Positions 1-8,316 of a stretch of DNA of 32,144 bases are shown in pieces; position 1 is the stretch's first letter; the number at the start of each line of letters is the position of its first letter. A model generated the notes under the pieces. The model was not told the origin of the DNA. It saw only the letters and a program-made list of their open reading frames with translations, and made no database searches. The DNA is taken from contig NZ_JAHLOD010000039.1 of the NCBI RefSeq assembly GCF_018917145.1, forward strand, positions 1 through 32,144. The letters are read 5' to 3'. The stretch is from Clostridium bornimense. GTDB lineage: Bacteria; Bacillota; Clostridia; Clostridiales; Clostridiaceae. The translations under genes were made by a program, and so were the position numbers.

Positions 1-2
1 AT

Positions 3-137
3 GATGAAGCATTAATTCACAAACATAAAAGGGCACTCGCACTAACTGGACGAAAACTTGTAAGATTGATTTTTTCATTGCTACGAAATAATCAACTCTA
101 TACCTCTAACGAGGTAGTTGATAAAATAACAATTTAA
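3..137 (+). CDS. IS110/IS1111-family transposase, C-terminal end (partial)
   Basis: This is an open frame entering from the left edge and ending at TAA 135-137, giving 44 residues. It reads ...HKRALALTGRKLVRLIFSLL... and ends in VVDKITI. The basic RALALTGRKLVRLIFSLL stretch is typical of the extreme C-terminus of IS110/IS116/IS902-type DEDD transposases, which excise and insert a circular element. Only the last few helices are present, so activity cannot be judged. The element's right end should lie a short way downstream of 137. I could not identify it, and IS110 elements often lack clear terminal inverted repeats. The family call rests on recollection of the conserved tail. Confidence 0.7.
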   Translation, partial: DEALIHKHKRALALTGRKLVRLIFSLLRNNQLYTSNEVVDKITI

Positions 138-360
138 TAGTCACTTTTGCCGTCTGGTTCCCTATAAAATTTTGGAATCAGAATGAGCTTTATTAAAGTT
201 ACCCTTTTTTTAATAAGACAAACTAGAAAATTTCCAATTTTAAAGTTTTTTTATCTTGACATATTACCAGTCGTCTTTATGTAAATATTATCAACTATTA
301 CTATTATATTCAATAAAATTTGTTTTATCATTAAATTATTTCCACGTTGTAATACAAAAT

Positions 361-397
361 AAAGGTATAAATAACAATCAATATTGCTTATACCTTT
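361..397 (-). terminator. Hairpin downstream of the SPOCS-like gene
   Basis: A perfect 10-bp inverted repeat, AAAGGTATAA (361-370) and TTATACCTTT (388-397), has a 17-nt loop. It lies 11 nt past the stop of the minus-strand gene at 408, in the place expected for a terminator. The T-run on the minus strand is short. The rest of 138-407 holds no gene I can support and probably includes the end of the IS110 element. Confidence 0.5.
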
Positions 398-407
398 AAA
401 AATAATA

Positions 408-806
408 CTAGATTATAGTAACTTCTATAACATATTCTCCAAAATACTTTCCTGCAGTATTTTTACCAAAATCTATACCTAAACAAATAAATTCTTCATT
501 CTCAGATTCCTTTATTTTAGCTACAGCATTTATTTTATTATTTATGCTACTCTCTAAATTAAATACTACATTAAACATAGTCTCATCCTCTAAGATAACT
601 TCTACTGATTCACCAACGTTATCGATGCCAGTATATAATATAGCTCGCCTAAAGACTCCAGTAACTATTATGCCATTGTTATCAACCTTATTTTCTATTA
701 CTTCTACATACTTTTTTACTTGCGCCTCTTTATCGATATCTCCGGGAGGAATAAGATTTGTTAATAATGATATGCCAATATTCTTTTTTAGTGGTAACTT
801 TAACAT
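408..806 (-). CDS. Small protein resembling a single SPOCS (DUF3794) domain
   Basis: The protein has 132 residues if translation starts at ATG 806, with GAGGGAG upstream; a TTG one codon earlier is also possible. It is soluble, with no signal peptide or membrane segment. The pattern 'VEVIENKVDNNGIIVTGVFRRAILYT' (written here as VEVIENKVDNN plus GIIVTGVFRRAILYT), followed by an acidic stretch and alternating beta-strand segments to the C-terminus, resembles SPOCS/DUF3794. That domain is common in clostridial spore-coat and exported proteins, often with a LysM domain. Here it stands alone. The assignment comes from pattern recall and is tentative; a generic beta-sandwich protein of unknown role is the alternative. 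It is separated by about 70 nt from the flavin reductase upstream on the same strand, so the two may be co-transcribed. Confidence 0.6.
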   Translation of the reverse strand: MLKLPLKKNIGISLLTNLIPPGDIDKEAQVKKYVEVIENKVDNNGIIVTGVFRRAILYTGIDNVGESVEVILEDETMFNVVFNLESSINNKINAVAKIKESENEEFICLGIDFGKNTAGKYFGEYVIEVTII

Positions 807-876
807 CAAAACATCTCCCTCTTTATTTATAATATCAGTATATCCACTGATACTAAAAAGAGGTACATAACTTTAA

Positions 877-1374
877 TTAATATTGTGTTAAAATCTCTCC
901 AAAATAAAGAACATGCTTTGTTTCATTTTCAGGATAACAACTTGCCTTAATATCTGCATCTATATTAGATAAATCCATCTCTTGCTTAAATACTACTTTA
1001 CATTCATAATATTTGTCACAACCTTCTATAATAGGAGTATCCACTATCTTACTTGGAACAAACTTTATATTAGCTTCTTTTTCTTTATCTACATCTCTAC
1101 CAGATTTAGTACCGCATATTCCTAATGCTTTTTTCATTGTTCCATTATAAGGAATACTTACTGTATATGTTTTGTCTAATCCTAAAAATTCACTACTATA
1201 TCTTGATTCTCTTACAAGTGCCATAAACATAGGTTTTCTCCACATAAATCCTACGCTTCCCCAAGTTATAGTCATAGTATTAGCTTTATTTTTATCTCCA
1301 ACAGTAAGAAAAGCTCCCCCTTTATATAAGTTATCCATAGCATTTTCTAAGTCAAAAGTAAAAGTATCTTTCAT
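877..1374 (-). CDS. Flavin reductase-like FMN-binding protein
   Basis: The protein has 165 residues and belongs to the flavin reductase-like (FMN-binding split-barrel) family, small cytoplasmic flavoproteins that use or reduce FMN/FAD. Visible family features are the N-terminal 'GGAFLTVGD' strand, 'TMTITWGSVGFMWRKPMF', the 'RYSSEFL' segment and 'YTVSIP', then 'YYECKVVFKQEMDL' near the C-terminus. The TMTI-W-G...KP pattern is typical of clostridial members. The start at ATG 1374 is chosen because GAGGTGAG sits just upstream; a GTG three codons earlier overlaps that ribosome binding site. The physiological electron acceptor cannot be told from sequence. Confidence 0.85.
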   Translation of the reverse strand: MKDTFTFDLENAMDNLYKGGAFLTVGDKNKANTMTITWGSVGFMWRKPMFMALVRESRYSSEFLGLDKTYTVSIPYNGTMKKALGICGTKSGRDVDKEKEANIKFVPSKIVDTPIIEGCDKYYECKVVFKQEMDLSNIDADIKASCYPENETKHVLYFGEILTQY

Positions 1375-1410
1375 AAATCTCACCTCATAATATTATTTTC
1401 TGTACTTAAA

Positions 1411-1439
1411 ATTATATACTACTTAACAAAATCATTAAA
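1411..1439 (-). promoter_or_regulatory. Putative SigA-type promoter of the flavin reductase gene
   Basis: Reading the minus strand, TTTAAT (1439-1434) is separated by exactly 17 nt from a perfect -10 TATAAT (1416-1411). This lies about 37 nt upstream of the chosen ATG. The -35 box is weak. Confidence 0.45.
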
Positions 1440-1613
1440 GCTTTTCAATTTTAGCCAAAATATTTCGTGAAATGCTTAAATTTTGTCGTGAACGTATAAA
1501 AGTTTTTCAAAATGCTAAATATGCCTGTAACATTGCCTTATAGGATAAATTGTAGAAATCGGTAATATCAACAAGATATAATATAAACAAGGACAGGAGA
1601 TACAATTATTAAT

Positions 1614-1645
1614 AAGGAGGAGTAACCATGGCATTAGTATATTAA
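1614..1645 (+). other. Strong SD plus five-codon ORF (MALVY-stop)
   Basis: AAGGAGG at 1614-1620, seven nt before ATG 1628, is followed by only five sense codons (MALVY) and TAA 1643-1645. The next hairpin is the terminator at 1725-1754, so a transcript from here would be under 200 nt. It could be a leader peptide, a small RNA, or the 5' stub of a gene whose body was deleted. The surrounding gap 1384-1759 holds no other gene. Confidence 0.35.
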
Positions 1646-1724
1646 TTTATTATCCAAAATAAATTACCAAAATAGTTATTTCATAATTTAATGTATTGTA
1701 GATAGTGCGCCAACCTATCTATAG

Positions 1725-1756
1725 AAAGCCCTAGAGAATATTCTCTAGGGCTTTTT
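1725..1756. terminator. Bidirectional terminator, perfect 30-bp palindrome
   Basis: AAAGCCCTAGAGAAT (1725-1739) is followed directly by its exact reverse complement (1740-1754), then TT. The hairpin sits 5 nt from the stop of the last cellulosome gene and would end that operon on the minus strand. On the plus strand it has a better T-run and would end any transcript through the short ORF at 1628. Confidence 0.85.
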
Positions 1757-1759
1757 ACT

Positions 1760-4315
1760 TTAATTTTCAATAGGGAATTTTGAAATCTTTCCTAAAATGA
1801 ATTTATTCAACTTATCATAATCAAGAACAGTAATTGATTTATCTCCATCAACATCTGCTGCAACAAAACCATTTTCATAAGCAAAAGTCTTGCTTATACC
1901 TACAATATATTTTCTCATCAAAAGTAAATCAGTTGAATTTACTTTTCCATCACCATTAATATCTCCATACTTTACTTCAATAACAGGAGTGCTACCAGTA
2001 TTGGCATTGGTATCAAGATAAGAGGTTAGCCATGCAAATGGTGCATTCCAGTTAATTGTTATTTCATTAGTAGACCATGATTCAATATTGTCCATAAAAC
2101 ATTTTTGTGGTGGTCTGCTTCCTGCTTTCCATCCAGAGCCTTTTACCCATGGATCTTGAAGTTCAGAGTTAGGTCCTCCAGATATACATCCACTAGGTGC
2201 TTTAGGGAAAGTACTATCTGTTTGATATGACCAGAATCTATGATGTGGGTTCTCAAGTGGATTACTTCCATAACCAGTAACATAAGATTGTACATTAGGG
2301 TTACATCCAAGTAAATAATCCATTGATTTAATAATACCGTTAATATATTTTGCTTCTTTTTTATCACTAAAGTCATAAGCATATGCCATAACAATTGCTT
2401 CATTCATTATAAATGAATTTGATCCCCATGGATATCCTTTAATATTCTTTGATAATAAACTATCATCTAAAGGAACTCCATAACCTTCGTTTTTGGCTAT
2501 ATTAATAAATTCATCAGCTGCCTTTTTAATATTTTCTTTTGCCTTTTCTACTTCTGTATTTGATAAATTATTTGGAACAATAGCTAATGAAAGAGTACCA
2601 AGTGCTTCTACATTCCCCCAATCAAAAGCACCACGATTTCCTGTTGAAGTTCCTGCTGTTAAAGTTGTTGGCACCTCTAGATAGTGTTTTGATGATTTAA
2701 TATCACTTAAATATTTTTCTTTACCAGTTGTAATATACAATTCTGATGCTGCCCAGTAAAATTCATCTTTTACATAATTATCATTATAAGCTCCTCCACC
2801 AATACTATCTTCTTCCGGTGCATAGATTGATGGATTTTTTATAGCAGCATCATAAGCCTTTTCTGCAGCTACAAGACATTTAGATGCAAAAGCACTATCA
2901 AACTCTTTATAAATACGAGCACCTTGCGCCGCAACAGCAGCTAAATTCAAAGTTGCTGCAGTACTTGGTGGCTTAATATAACGAGTTTGTGGATCTTGAT
3001 CTGGACGTATACCAAGAGCAGTCCAAAATTCATCATGACCTTTATGATGCACCATTCCAGCATATTTATATCCATCTGGAACTTGCATTTTTAACATAAA
3101 GTCTAAACTCCACTTTGCTTCATCTAAAATATCAGGTTTGCCATTACCACTTTCAGGTATATTCATAGTGTTATCTCCAAGTGGTACCTTTGTTAAATCC
3201 TCACCAGCATATTTTGCTCTTTCATATTGATTTAACAATGTCCAAGTTGACACACCGGCATTTACTACATACTTACCATGATCACCGGCATCATACCATC
3301 CCCCAGTTACATCCAACTTATAACTATCTGGATACCAAGTTCCAGGTGCAGTAGCCATAATATCGCTTGGATGACCAGCAGGTCTTGCTAAATCTGCTCT
3401 TCCACAATAAGGCATCTTTATCTCAATACCACTTCTATTATGATAGAAATACTTCATTGCATCATCTTTCATAATAGAATAGATATCCTTTGAAATCTCA
3501 AATGTCATACTTTCCTTTGGAGTTTCATCAGATTCATCTGCTACTATCTTATACTTTCCTGCCTTAGTATAATTAGAAAAATCTATTAAATGAATATTAT
3601 CTCCTGAATTTTTATCATAGCCGAACACTGTAGTTTTTCCGCTATACACTGCATTTCCATTAGAATCTACTAGTTTCCAACCAACGGGGTTATTTTCACT
3701 AGAAACTAATACAGCTTCTTTCTTCAAATTAGGGAAATATCCTACTTGATTTACACGAACTCCATTAGTAGGCTCTGGTATCTCAGGCTCATATCCTTGA
3801 AATAATGGATCTTTTAGATAAATATCATCGAAAGATACAGTATAAGGAAGAGTTGACGCAAGACAATCACCTACAAGGTGAAAAGTGAATTCTGCAGTTC
3901 TATCTGTTGCTGATGTCATTGTAAATTGTTCAGTTATAGTTGTTGGTACATTAGCCCTTACATCTACAGTTTCCCAATTCTTGTGATAATTCCAATATTC
4001 AAGATATGGTTCAGCTTGTTGACCTACTTTAGGATACACCTTACAATCTGCTGTAGATGTTACAGTAAATTGTACAGTATAAGTGTGCCCTTGCTCTAAT
4101 ACAAGTCCTCTATGACGAAGTTGAATTGCCCATCTAGTATCTTTGCTTCTATTTTCATCCGGTGGTGTCACAATTGTAACATTATATTTTCCATTTTCTA
4201 TATCAAATTCTGCATGAGCTGGATAAGTTTCCACTGTAGTCCAAGGAAGTCCTACCCCACCATCAAAAGTGCTATTTTTAATTAGGTTACCTGCTCCTAC
4301 TAATTTTCCAGACAT
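1760..4315 (-). CDS. Leaderless CBM4-Ig-GH9-dockerin cellulase
   Basis: This 851-residue glycoside hydrolase family 9 enzyme cleaves beta-1,4-glucan by inversion. Domain order is a CBM4-like carbohydrate-binding module (about 1-170), a linker with PEIPEPTNG, a CelD_N-type Ig-like domain (about 186-275), the GH9 (alpha/alpha)6 barrel (about 280-770) and a type I dockerin (782-851). Catalytic signatures are GGWYDAGDHGKYV (Asp342/Asp345), NPHHRFW, and STNEITINWNAPF (general acid Glu751). This is the CbhA/CelK architecture. There is no signal peptide: residues 1-20 already belong to the CBM4 fold, and an in-frame TAA lies five codons upstream, beside the AAGGAGGG ribosome binding site. The dockerin carries Ser-Thr at recognition positions 11/12 of its first repeat and Val-Leu in its second, the reverse of its two operon partners. 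It is the last gene of the operon, 15 nt after GH48. Confidence 0.95.
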   Translation of the reverse strand: MSGKLVGAGNLIKNSTFDGGVGLPWTTVETYPAHAEFDIENGKYNVTIVTPPDENRSKDTRWAIQLRHRGLVLEQGHTYTVQFTVTSTADCKVYPKVGQQAEPYLEYWNYHKNWETVDVRANVPTTITEQFTMTSATDRTAEFTFHLVGDCLASTLPYTVSFDDIYLKDPLFQGYEPEIPEPTNGVRVNQVGYFPNLKKEAVLVSSENNPVGWKLVDSNGNAVYSGKTTVFGYDKNSGDNIHLIDFSNYTKAGKYKIVADESDETPKESMTFEISKDIYSIMKDDAMKYFYHNRSGIEIKMPYCGRADLARPAGHPSDIMATAPGTWYPDSYKLDVTGGWYDAGDHGKYVVNAGVSTWTLLNQYERAKYAGEDLTKVPLGDNTMNIPESGNGKPDILDEAKWSLDFMLKMQVPDGYKYAGMVHHKGHDEFWTALGIRPDQDPQTRYIKPPSTAATLNLAAVAAQGARIYKEFDSAFASKCLVAAEKAYDAAIKNPSIYAPEEDSIGGGAYNDNYVKDEFYWAASELYITTGKEKYLSDIKSSKHYLEVPTTLTAGTSTGNRGAFDWGNVEALGTLSLAIVPNNLSNTEVEKAKENIKKAADEFINIAKNEGYGVPLDDSLLSKNIKGYPWGSNSFIMNEAIVMAYAYDFSDKKEAKYINGIIKSMDYLLGCNPNVQSYVTGYGSNPLENPHHRFWSYQTDSTFPKAPSGCISGGPNSELQDPWVKGSGWKAGSRPPQKCFMDNIESWSTNEITINWNAPFAWLTSYLDTNANTGSTPVIEVKYGDINGDGKVNSTDLLLMRKYIVGISKTFAYENGFVAADVDGDKSITVLDYDKLNKFILGKISKFPIEN

Positions 4316-4330
4316 GTAAATCCCTCCTTA

Positions 4331-6421
4331 TTATGCTCTATTAAGAACTAGTTTTCTAAGAAGCATAAGATCTGTACTATTAATTTTTCCGTCTCCATTA
4401 ATGTCTGAATTTTCTTTATTTATAATAACAGATTTACCTACTAGATATTGTTGTAATAGTGCATAGTCTAAGACATTGATAGTACCATCTCCATTAATAT
4501 CTCCTTTTAAAGTTTCAACATCGCCAAATTCTTCTGATAAAATTGAATATACTCCATTTGCAATAGCTATAGAAGCTTCTGCCCAGAAACGGTGATACCT
4601 AAATACAGGAGCTTTATTTCCTTTATATGCTTGTAGTACTTTATCATAATCAGGATCATCTTTATATTTTGAACGAATATCTAAGAACTTAATTCCAGAC
4701 TTTATCTCATCTCCATTAGCCATCTTTCCGCTCCAACCTGATGGAACATAAACTTCTGTTTCAAAGAATTTACTATAATCTTCTCTTTCCTCTTCTACAG
4801 AATATCCTTTATCGTCTTGATATAAATTCCACATACGGTCTAATAACTCTTTACCTAAATCTTTAGCTTCTTTATCAAAATTTCCATATTTTTTAGTTGC
4901 TGCACTATAATATAGAAGTGTTTGAGCTACAGCAGCAGTTATTCCAAGGTCTTTTCCATAACTAGATACTTTAACATGAAGATTAGGATTGCCAGTATAT
5001 GAGCCAGTCCAATTATCTGGATTACCTGACCACTCTAAATTATTAGGAATCTCAAAATCACCATTGTCATAAAGTTTTATAACAGATTTTACCCATTTAA
5101 CCCATTTTTCTAATAAAGTCATTGCTTTCTTATCTCCAGTTTCATAAAGATATTCAGCAACACGTTCCATTGACCAACCTTGCATTCCAAACCAGTTGTT
5201 ACTTGGTGGATCATGGTATACTGGTTTCCAATCATAAGCCATTCCATAGAAAGTAGGCAAATCTGAAGGATATTTTTGATAGCTACCTGCCTCTGTCATA
5301 TAAGAATTAGTTGCACCTCCAGCAATAGCACCTTCACTAGATTGAAGCCATTGATAAAATTCTAATTGTCTCTCTAAACTCTTTTTCCAGTCTGATACAC
5401 CGTTAGAAGACTTAGGCTTGAAAGCATCTATATTTGTTAGTATCCATGCAGTCATTGGGTTTTGATATCCAAAGTGATTATGACTACATCCTATTTTCCA
5501 TGCCCAATTTGCTTCTATTCCACCACCCCATGCATAATACCATGATAATAGATAATGTTGACTTGTATTAGATGGAGAATTAGATCCTATTCCTATATTT
5601 TTAAAATACTTATCAAACATAGAATATCTTAAATAGTCACCCATTTTAGCTGATTTACTTACTTCTTCATCTACATTTTTACCATGATCCTTAGCCCAGA
5701 TATCAGCCCAATAAGTGGCTTGTATAGCACGTGCATCAGCATCTGGTGCAATAGTATATCTCCATTGTTTTGAATAATTATTATCTCCAGTAAATAAATC
5801 TAAAAATCCATTTCTTCCACCATATTTAAATTCTTCTATTGATGGATGAGGAATAGTTCTCCATACTGATTCCATTGGTCCCCTTTGAAAAGTATTTATA
5901 TAAACAGGAGCAGTATCATCTCCATATCCATACCAATTATCTACATCAAGTAACCAATGCATACCATACATTTCTGAAGAATTATAGGCATTCTTCAACT
6001 CATTATTAATAGGATCTTGTCCAACAGCTTCTCCAAAGTGTAATCTACTAGGATACTTATCTGGAGTTGGATATTCATTTGCTAATGTTGCAGGACTACT
6101 TGGATTGTATGCTCCAATACCATTTTGTCCTTTACCATGAGGAATTATAAAAGCTTCAGTTGATTCCCATGAATCTTTAAAACTATCAAAATTTCCTGTA
6201 AGCTTACCATACATAGCTTCAAGCCATATATAATAACTAAAAGTTTCACTAGTAGTCTCATGACCATAGTCTGGTGCTTCACACATTAAAGTTTCTATTG
6301 AATGATAAGGAACTTTTAATGACTTTCCATTAACATTAAATTTTTTGAAATATCCATTTTTATCATCGTGTATTTTTTCCCACAAATCTATAAAACGTTT
6401 TTTATATTCTTTCTCTTCCAT
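4331..6421 (-). CDS. Leaderless GH48-dockerin exoglucanase
   Basis: This 696-residue glycoside hydrolase family 48 enzyme belongs to the processive reducing-end cellobiohydrolases (CelF/CelS type) that form the core exoglucanase of most clostridial cellulosomes. The GH48 domain covers about 1-635. Signatures include [12 protein letters not shown] (general acid predicted at Glu59), [66 protein letters not shown] and [12 protein letters not shown] type I dockerin follows (639-696) with Val-Leu in repeat 1 and Ser-Thr in repeat 2. The protein begins [10 protein letters not shown], which lines up with the mature N-terminus of secreted homologues, so the export signal is absent. The start is fixed by AAGGAG nine nt upstream. 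An in-frame TGA thirteen codons upstream and the end of GH44 leave no room for a signal peptide. Confidence 0.96.
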   Translation of the reverse strand: MEEKEYKKRFIDLWEKIHDDKNGYFKKFNVNGKSLKVPYHSIETLMCEAPDYGHETTSETFSYYIWLEAMYGKLTGNFDSFKDSWESTEAFIIPHGKGQNGIGAYNPSSPATLANEYPTPDKYPSRLHFGEAVGQDPINNELKNAYNSSEMYGMHWLLDVDNWYGYGDDTAPVYINTFQRGPMESVWRTIPHPSIEEFKYGGRNGFLDLFTGDNNYSKQWRYTIAPDADARAIQATYWADIWAKDHGKNVDEEVSKSAKMGDYLRYSMFDKYFKNIGIGSNSPSNTSQHYLLSWYYAWGGGIEANWAWKIGCSHNHFGYQNPMTAWILTNIDAFKPKSSNGVSDWKKSLERQLEFYQWLQSSEGAIAGGATNSYMTEAGSYQKYPSDLPTFYGMAYDWKPVYHDPPSNNWFGMQGWSMERVAEYLYETGDKKAMTLLEKWVKWVKSVIKLYDNGDFEIPNNLEWSGNPDNWTGSYTGNPNLHVKVSSYGKDLGITAAVAQTLLYYSAATKKYGNFDKEAKDLGKELLDRMWNLYQDDKGYSVEEEREDYSKFFETEVYVPSGWSGKMANGDEIKSGIKFLDIRSKYKDDPDYDKVLQAYKGNKAPVFRYHRFWAEASIAIANGVYSILSEEFGDVETLKGDINGDGTINVLDYALLQQYLVGKSVIINKENSDINGDGKINSTDLMLLRKLVLNRA

Positions 6422-6447
6422 TGAAATTTTCTCCTTTATATCTTTTC

Positions 6448-8259
6448 TTAAAATTCAGTTATTTTCTTTACCAAAAATTTTCTAAGCAATAATAAATCTG
6501 TACTATTAACTTTATTATCTTTATTTAAATCTGCTACTTTAAAATCTATATTATCTATTTTTCCAATAACATATTTTTGCATCTCTAAATAATCTAATAC
6601 ATTAATAGTTCCATCATTATTGATATCCCCAATAGTAGTATCAACTATAGAATTCTCTTTATTTAAAATCATATGACATACTGTAAGTTTAGGAATGTTA
6701 TACGAAAATTTATTAGAATCAATATTGTTTACTTCAGGTAGTTCTTTAATGTCACTACTATTGTCATTAAAAGCCCATACCTTACCATTAGAATATCTTG
6801 TACTACTTTCTAAATTAACATTTACTGTTATATCAGAATCATAGTTTTTGTTTATAAGAATTATATGCAACTTAGAATCATCAGTACTATCTAATGATGC
6901 ATAAACAGAAGAGTTTTCACTATCAGAAGTGTTACCTTTAACATGAATATCACCATAAGTTGATTTATTACCATCATAATTTCTATATAAATTATAGGCA
7001 GCTTCAACATAATTAGTGCCTCCACTTAAAGGCCAATAACTAGTTAAATACAAATCTTCATTAGCAAATATACCGAAACTATCCGCTTGTGCTATTCCAC
7101 CAGATATATGGTCAGCACCACCAAAATTATATTCCAGTATTGCTAGTTTTGTGTTAGGATAATATTTCTTTATAGAATCTTTCATCTTTGGTAATATAGG
7201 AATAAAGTCTTTTAGATATTTGCCAATCCAGCTGTCTTCTGTATAACTGGAATCCCAAAGAGTTCTAGGAGCTTGTATCCTTGCTTTATTACATTCAATA
7301 TTTGTAGAATCATCCCCAAAAGCTACTCTAGATCCACCACCAGTAGCCTCTGAATAGTAATTAAAAGCAAATACATCTAAAAGTCGTCTATTATCAGTGT
7401 CACTTGCCTTTTTCATTTCATCTAAATAATAGTCTACAAACCACTTATAATTTCCTTTTACTGTTGACCAGTCAGGAGCTTCTTGCAAGCTATTATAAGC
7501 TGTCATTCCATATAAAATAGGGCCAAAAGTTTCTGCAGATTTATCTAGATCTTTAACCATCTTTGCTGTATCTGTAGATTTCTCAATTAACTCTGCACAA
7601 GTTACCTTGTTTCGGTGTATTCTCGGATGTGTCTCTGACCATAATCCAGGCTCATTATCAAGACAATAACCTTTTATACCATTTATTGTTGACGCATCAC
7701 CATATTTCTTAATTAGAAAATTTATAAATTCATCCATATAAACATAATCATCATTTAAATCTGGTGATGATGGATATTCCTTGTTACTTCTATTAAGAAC
7801 TTTTACCCATCTATCTGATGGTGCTGTTTCTTCTTCTGAAACACTTCCATCTTTATCTTTTGAAACATACCCAGCCATCTGAACTGTTACAAATGAATAG
7901 GGAATATTTTTGTTGATACAATAGTCCTTAAAATTAGTTACAACTTTCCCTGGTATATTTTCATCACTTTCTGGTAAATTCATAGTTAAATAATTATCAC
8001 TATAATGCATCCAATCATTTCCCGCATTTGATGCATTATTCTCCCAGTTGTATCCTGTAAATCTGTTTCCACCCAATCTACAAGCTGTAGCAACTTTAGG
8101 AATATCACCTTCATTATCTAGAAAATCATAATTCACTCCATAAATATATGGGCTTATTTTTCTTACTTCTTCTTCAGTATTTATACTTATATTAATGTTA
8201 TTTAAAGCACTTCTATAGGAAGTTTTCTTTAATAAATTAAATACATTTTTTCTCTTCAT
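6448..8259 (-). CDS. Leaderless GH44-dockerin endoglucanase
   Basis: This 603-residue glycoside hydrolase family 44 enzyme belongs to a retaining endoglucanase/xyloglucanase family. After a short basic leader ([19 protein letters not shown]) the TIM-barrel and beta domains run from about 18 to 535. Signatures are [29 protein letters not shown] (acid/base Glu203) and [13 protein letters not shown] (nucleophile Glu376). A type I dockerin (543-603) has Val-Leu in repeat 1 and Ser-Thr in repeat 2. The start at ATG 8259 is chosen because AGGAGAG precedes it by a few nt. A longer frame beginning at 8307 lacks a ribosome binding site and falls inside a hairpin. The N-terminus is basic but has no hydrophobic core, so it is not a Sec signal. 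It is the first enzyme after the scaffoldin and is followed after 26 nt by GH48. Confidence 0.93.
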   Translation of the reverse strand: MKRKNVFNLLKKTSYRSALNNINISINTEEEVRKISPYIYGVNYDFLDNEGDIPKVATACRLGGNRFTGYNWENNASNAGNDWMHYSDNYLTMNLPESDENIPGKVVTNFKDYCINKNIPYSFVTVQMAGYVSKDKDGSVSEEETAPSDRWVKVLNRSNKEYPSSPDLNDDYVYMDEFINFLIKKYGDASTINGIKGYCLDNEPGLWSETHPRIHRNKVTCAELIEKSTDTAKMVKDLDKSAETFGPILYGMTAYNSLQEAPDWSTVKGNYKWFVDYYLDEMKKASDTDNRRLLDVFAFNYYSEATGGGSRVAFGDDSTNIECNKARIQAPRTLWDSSYTEDSWIGKYLKDFIPILPKMKDSIKKYYPNTKLAILEYNFGGADHISGGIAQADSFGIFANEDLYLTSYWPLSGGTNYVEAAYNLYRNYDGNKSTYGDIHVKGNTSDSENSSVYASLDSTDDSKLHIILINKNYDSDITVNVNLESSTRYSNGKVWAFNDNSSDIKELPEVNNIDSNKFSYNIPKLTVCHMILNKENSIVDTTIGDINNDGTINVLDYLEMQKYVIGKIDNIDFKVADLNKDNKVNSTDLLLLRKFLVKKITEF

Positions 8260-8276
8260 AATTTCTCTCCTATAAT

Positions 8277-8307
8277 TTGTGCACAAGTCTTGCGGCAAAG
8301 TGCACAA
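8277..8307 (-). promoter_or_regulatory. Intercistronic hairpin / paired GTGCAC sites between scaffoldin and GH44
   Basis: TTGTGCAC (8277-8284) and GTGCACAA (8300-8307) form an 8-bp stem over a 15-nt loop, which itself can pair TTG with CAA. Each arm contains the palindrome GTGCAC, and the two copies are 21 bp apart, two helical turns. The element fills most of the gap between the scaffoldin stop and the GH44 ribosome binding site. It could be an mRNA processing or stability element that sets scaffold-to-enzyme ratio, or a protein-binding pair. Confidence 0.5.
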
Positions 8308-8316
8308 TTTCTTTAG

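Noticed and set aside
2143-2403. Minus-strand open frame within the GH9 gene
   Set aside because: It is a frame shadow of the GH9 coding sequence, with no ribosome binding site and unlikely composition.
8260-8307. Longer GH44 start giving a 16-residue N-terminal extension
   Set aside because: It has no ribosome binding site, lies inside the intercistronic hairpin, and the extra residues (MCTLPQDLC...) are not a signal peptide. AGGAGAG supports ATG 8259.
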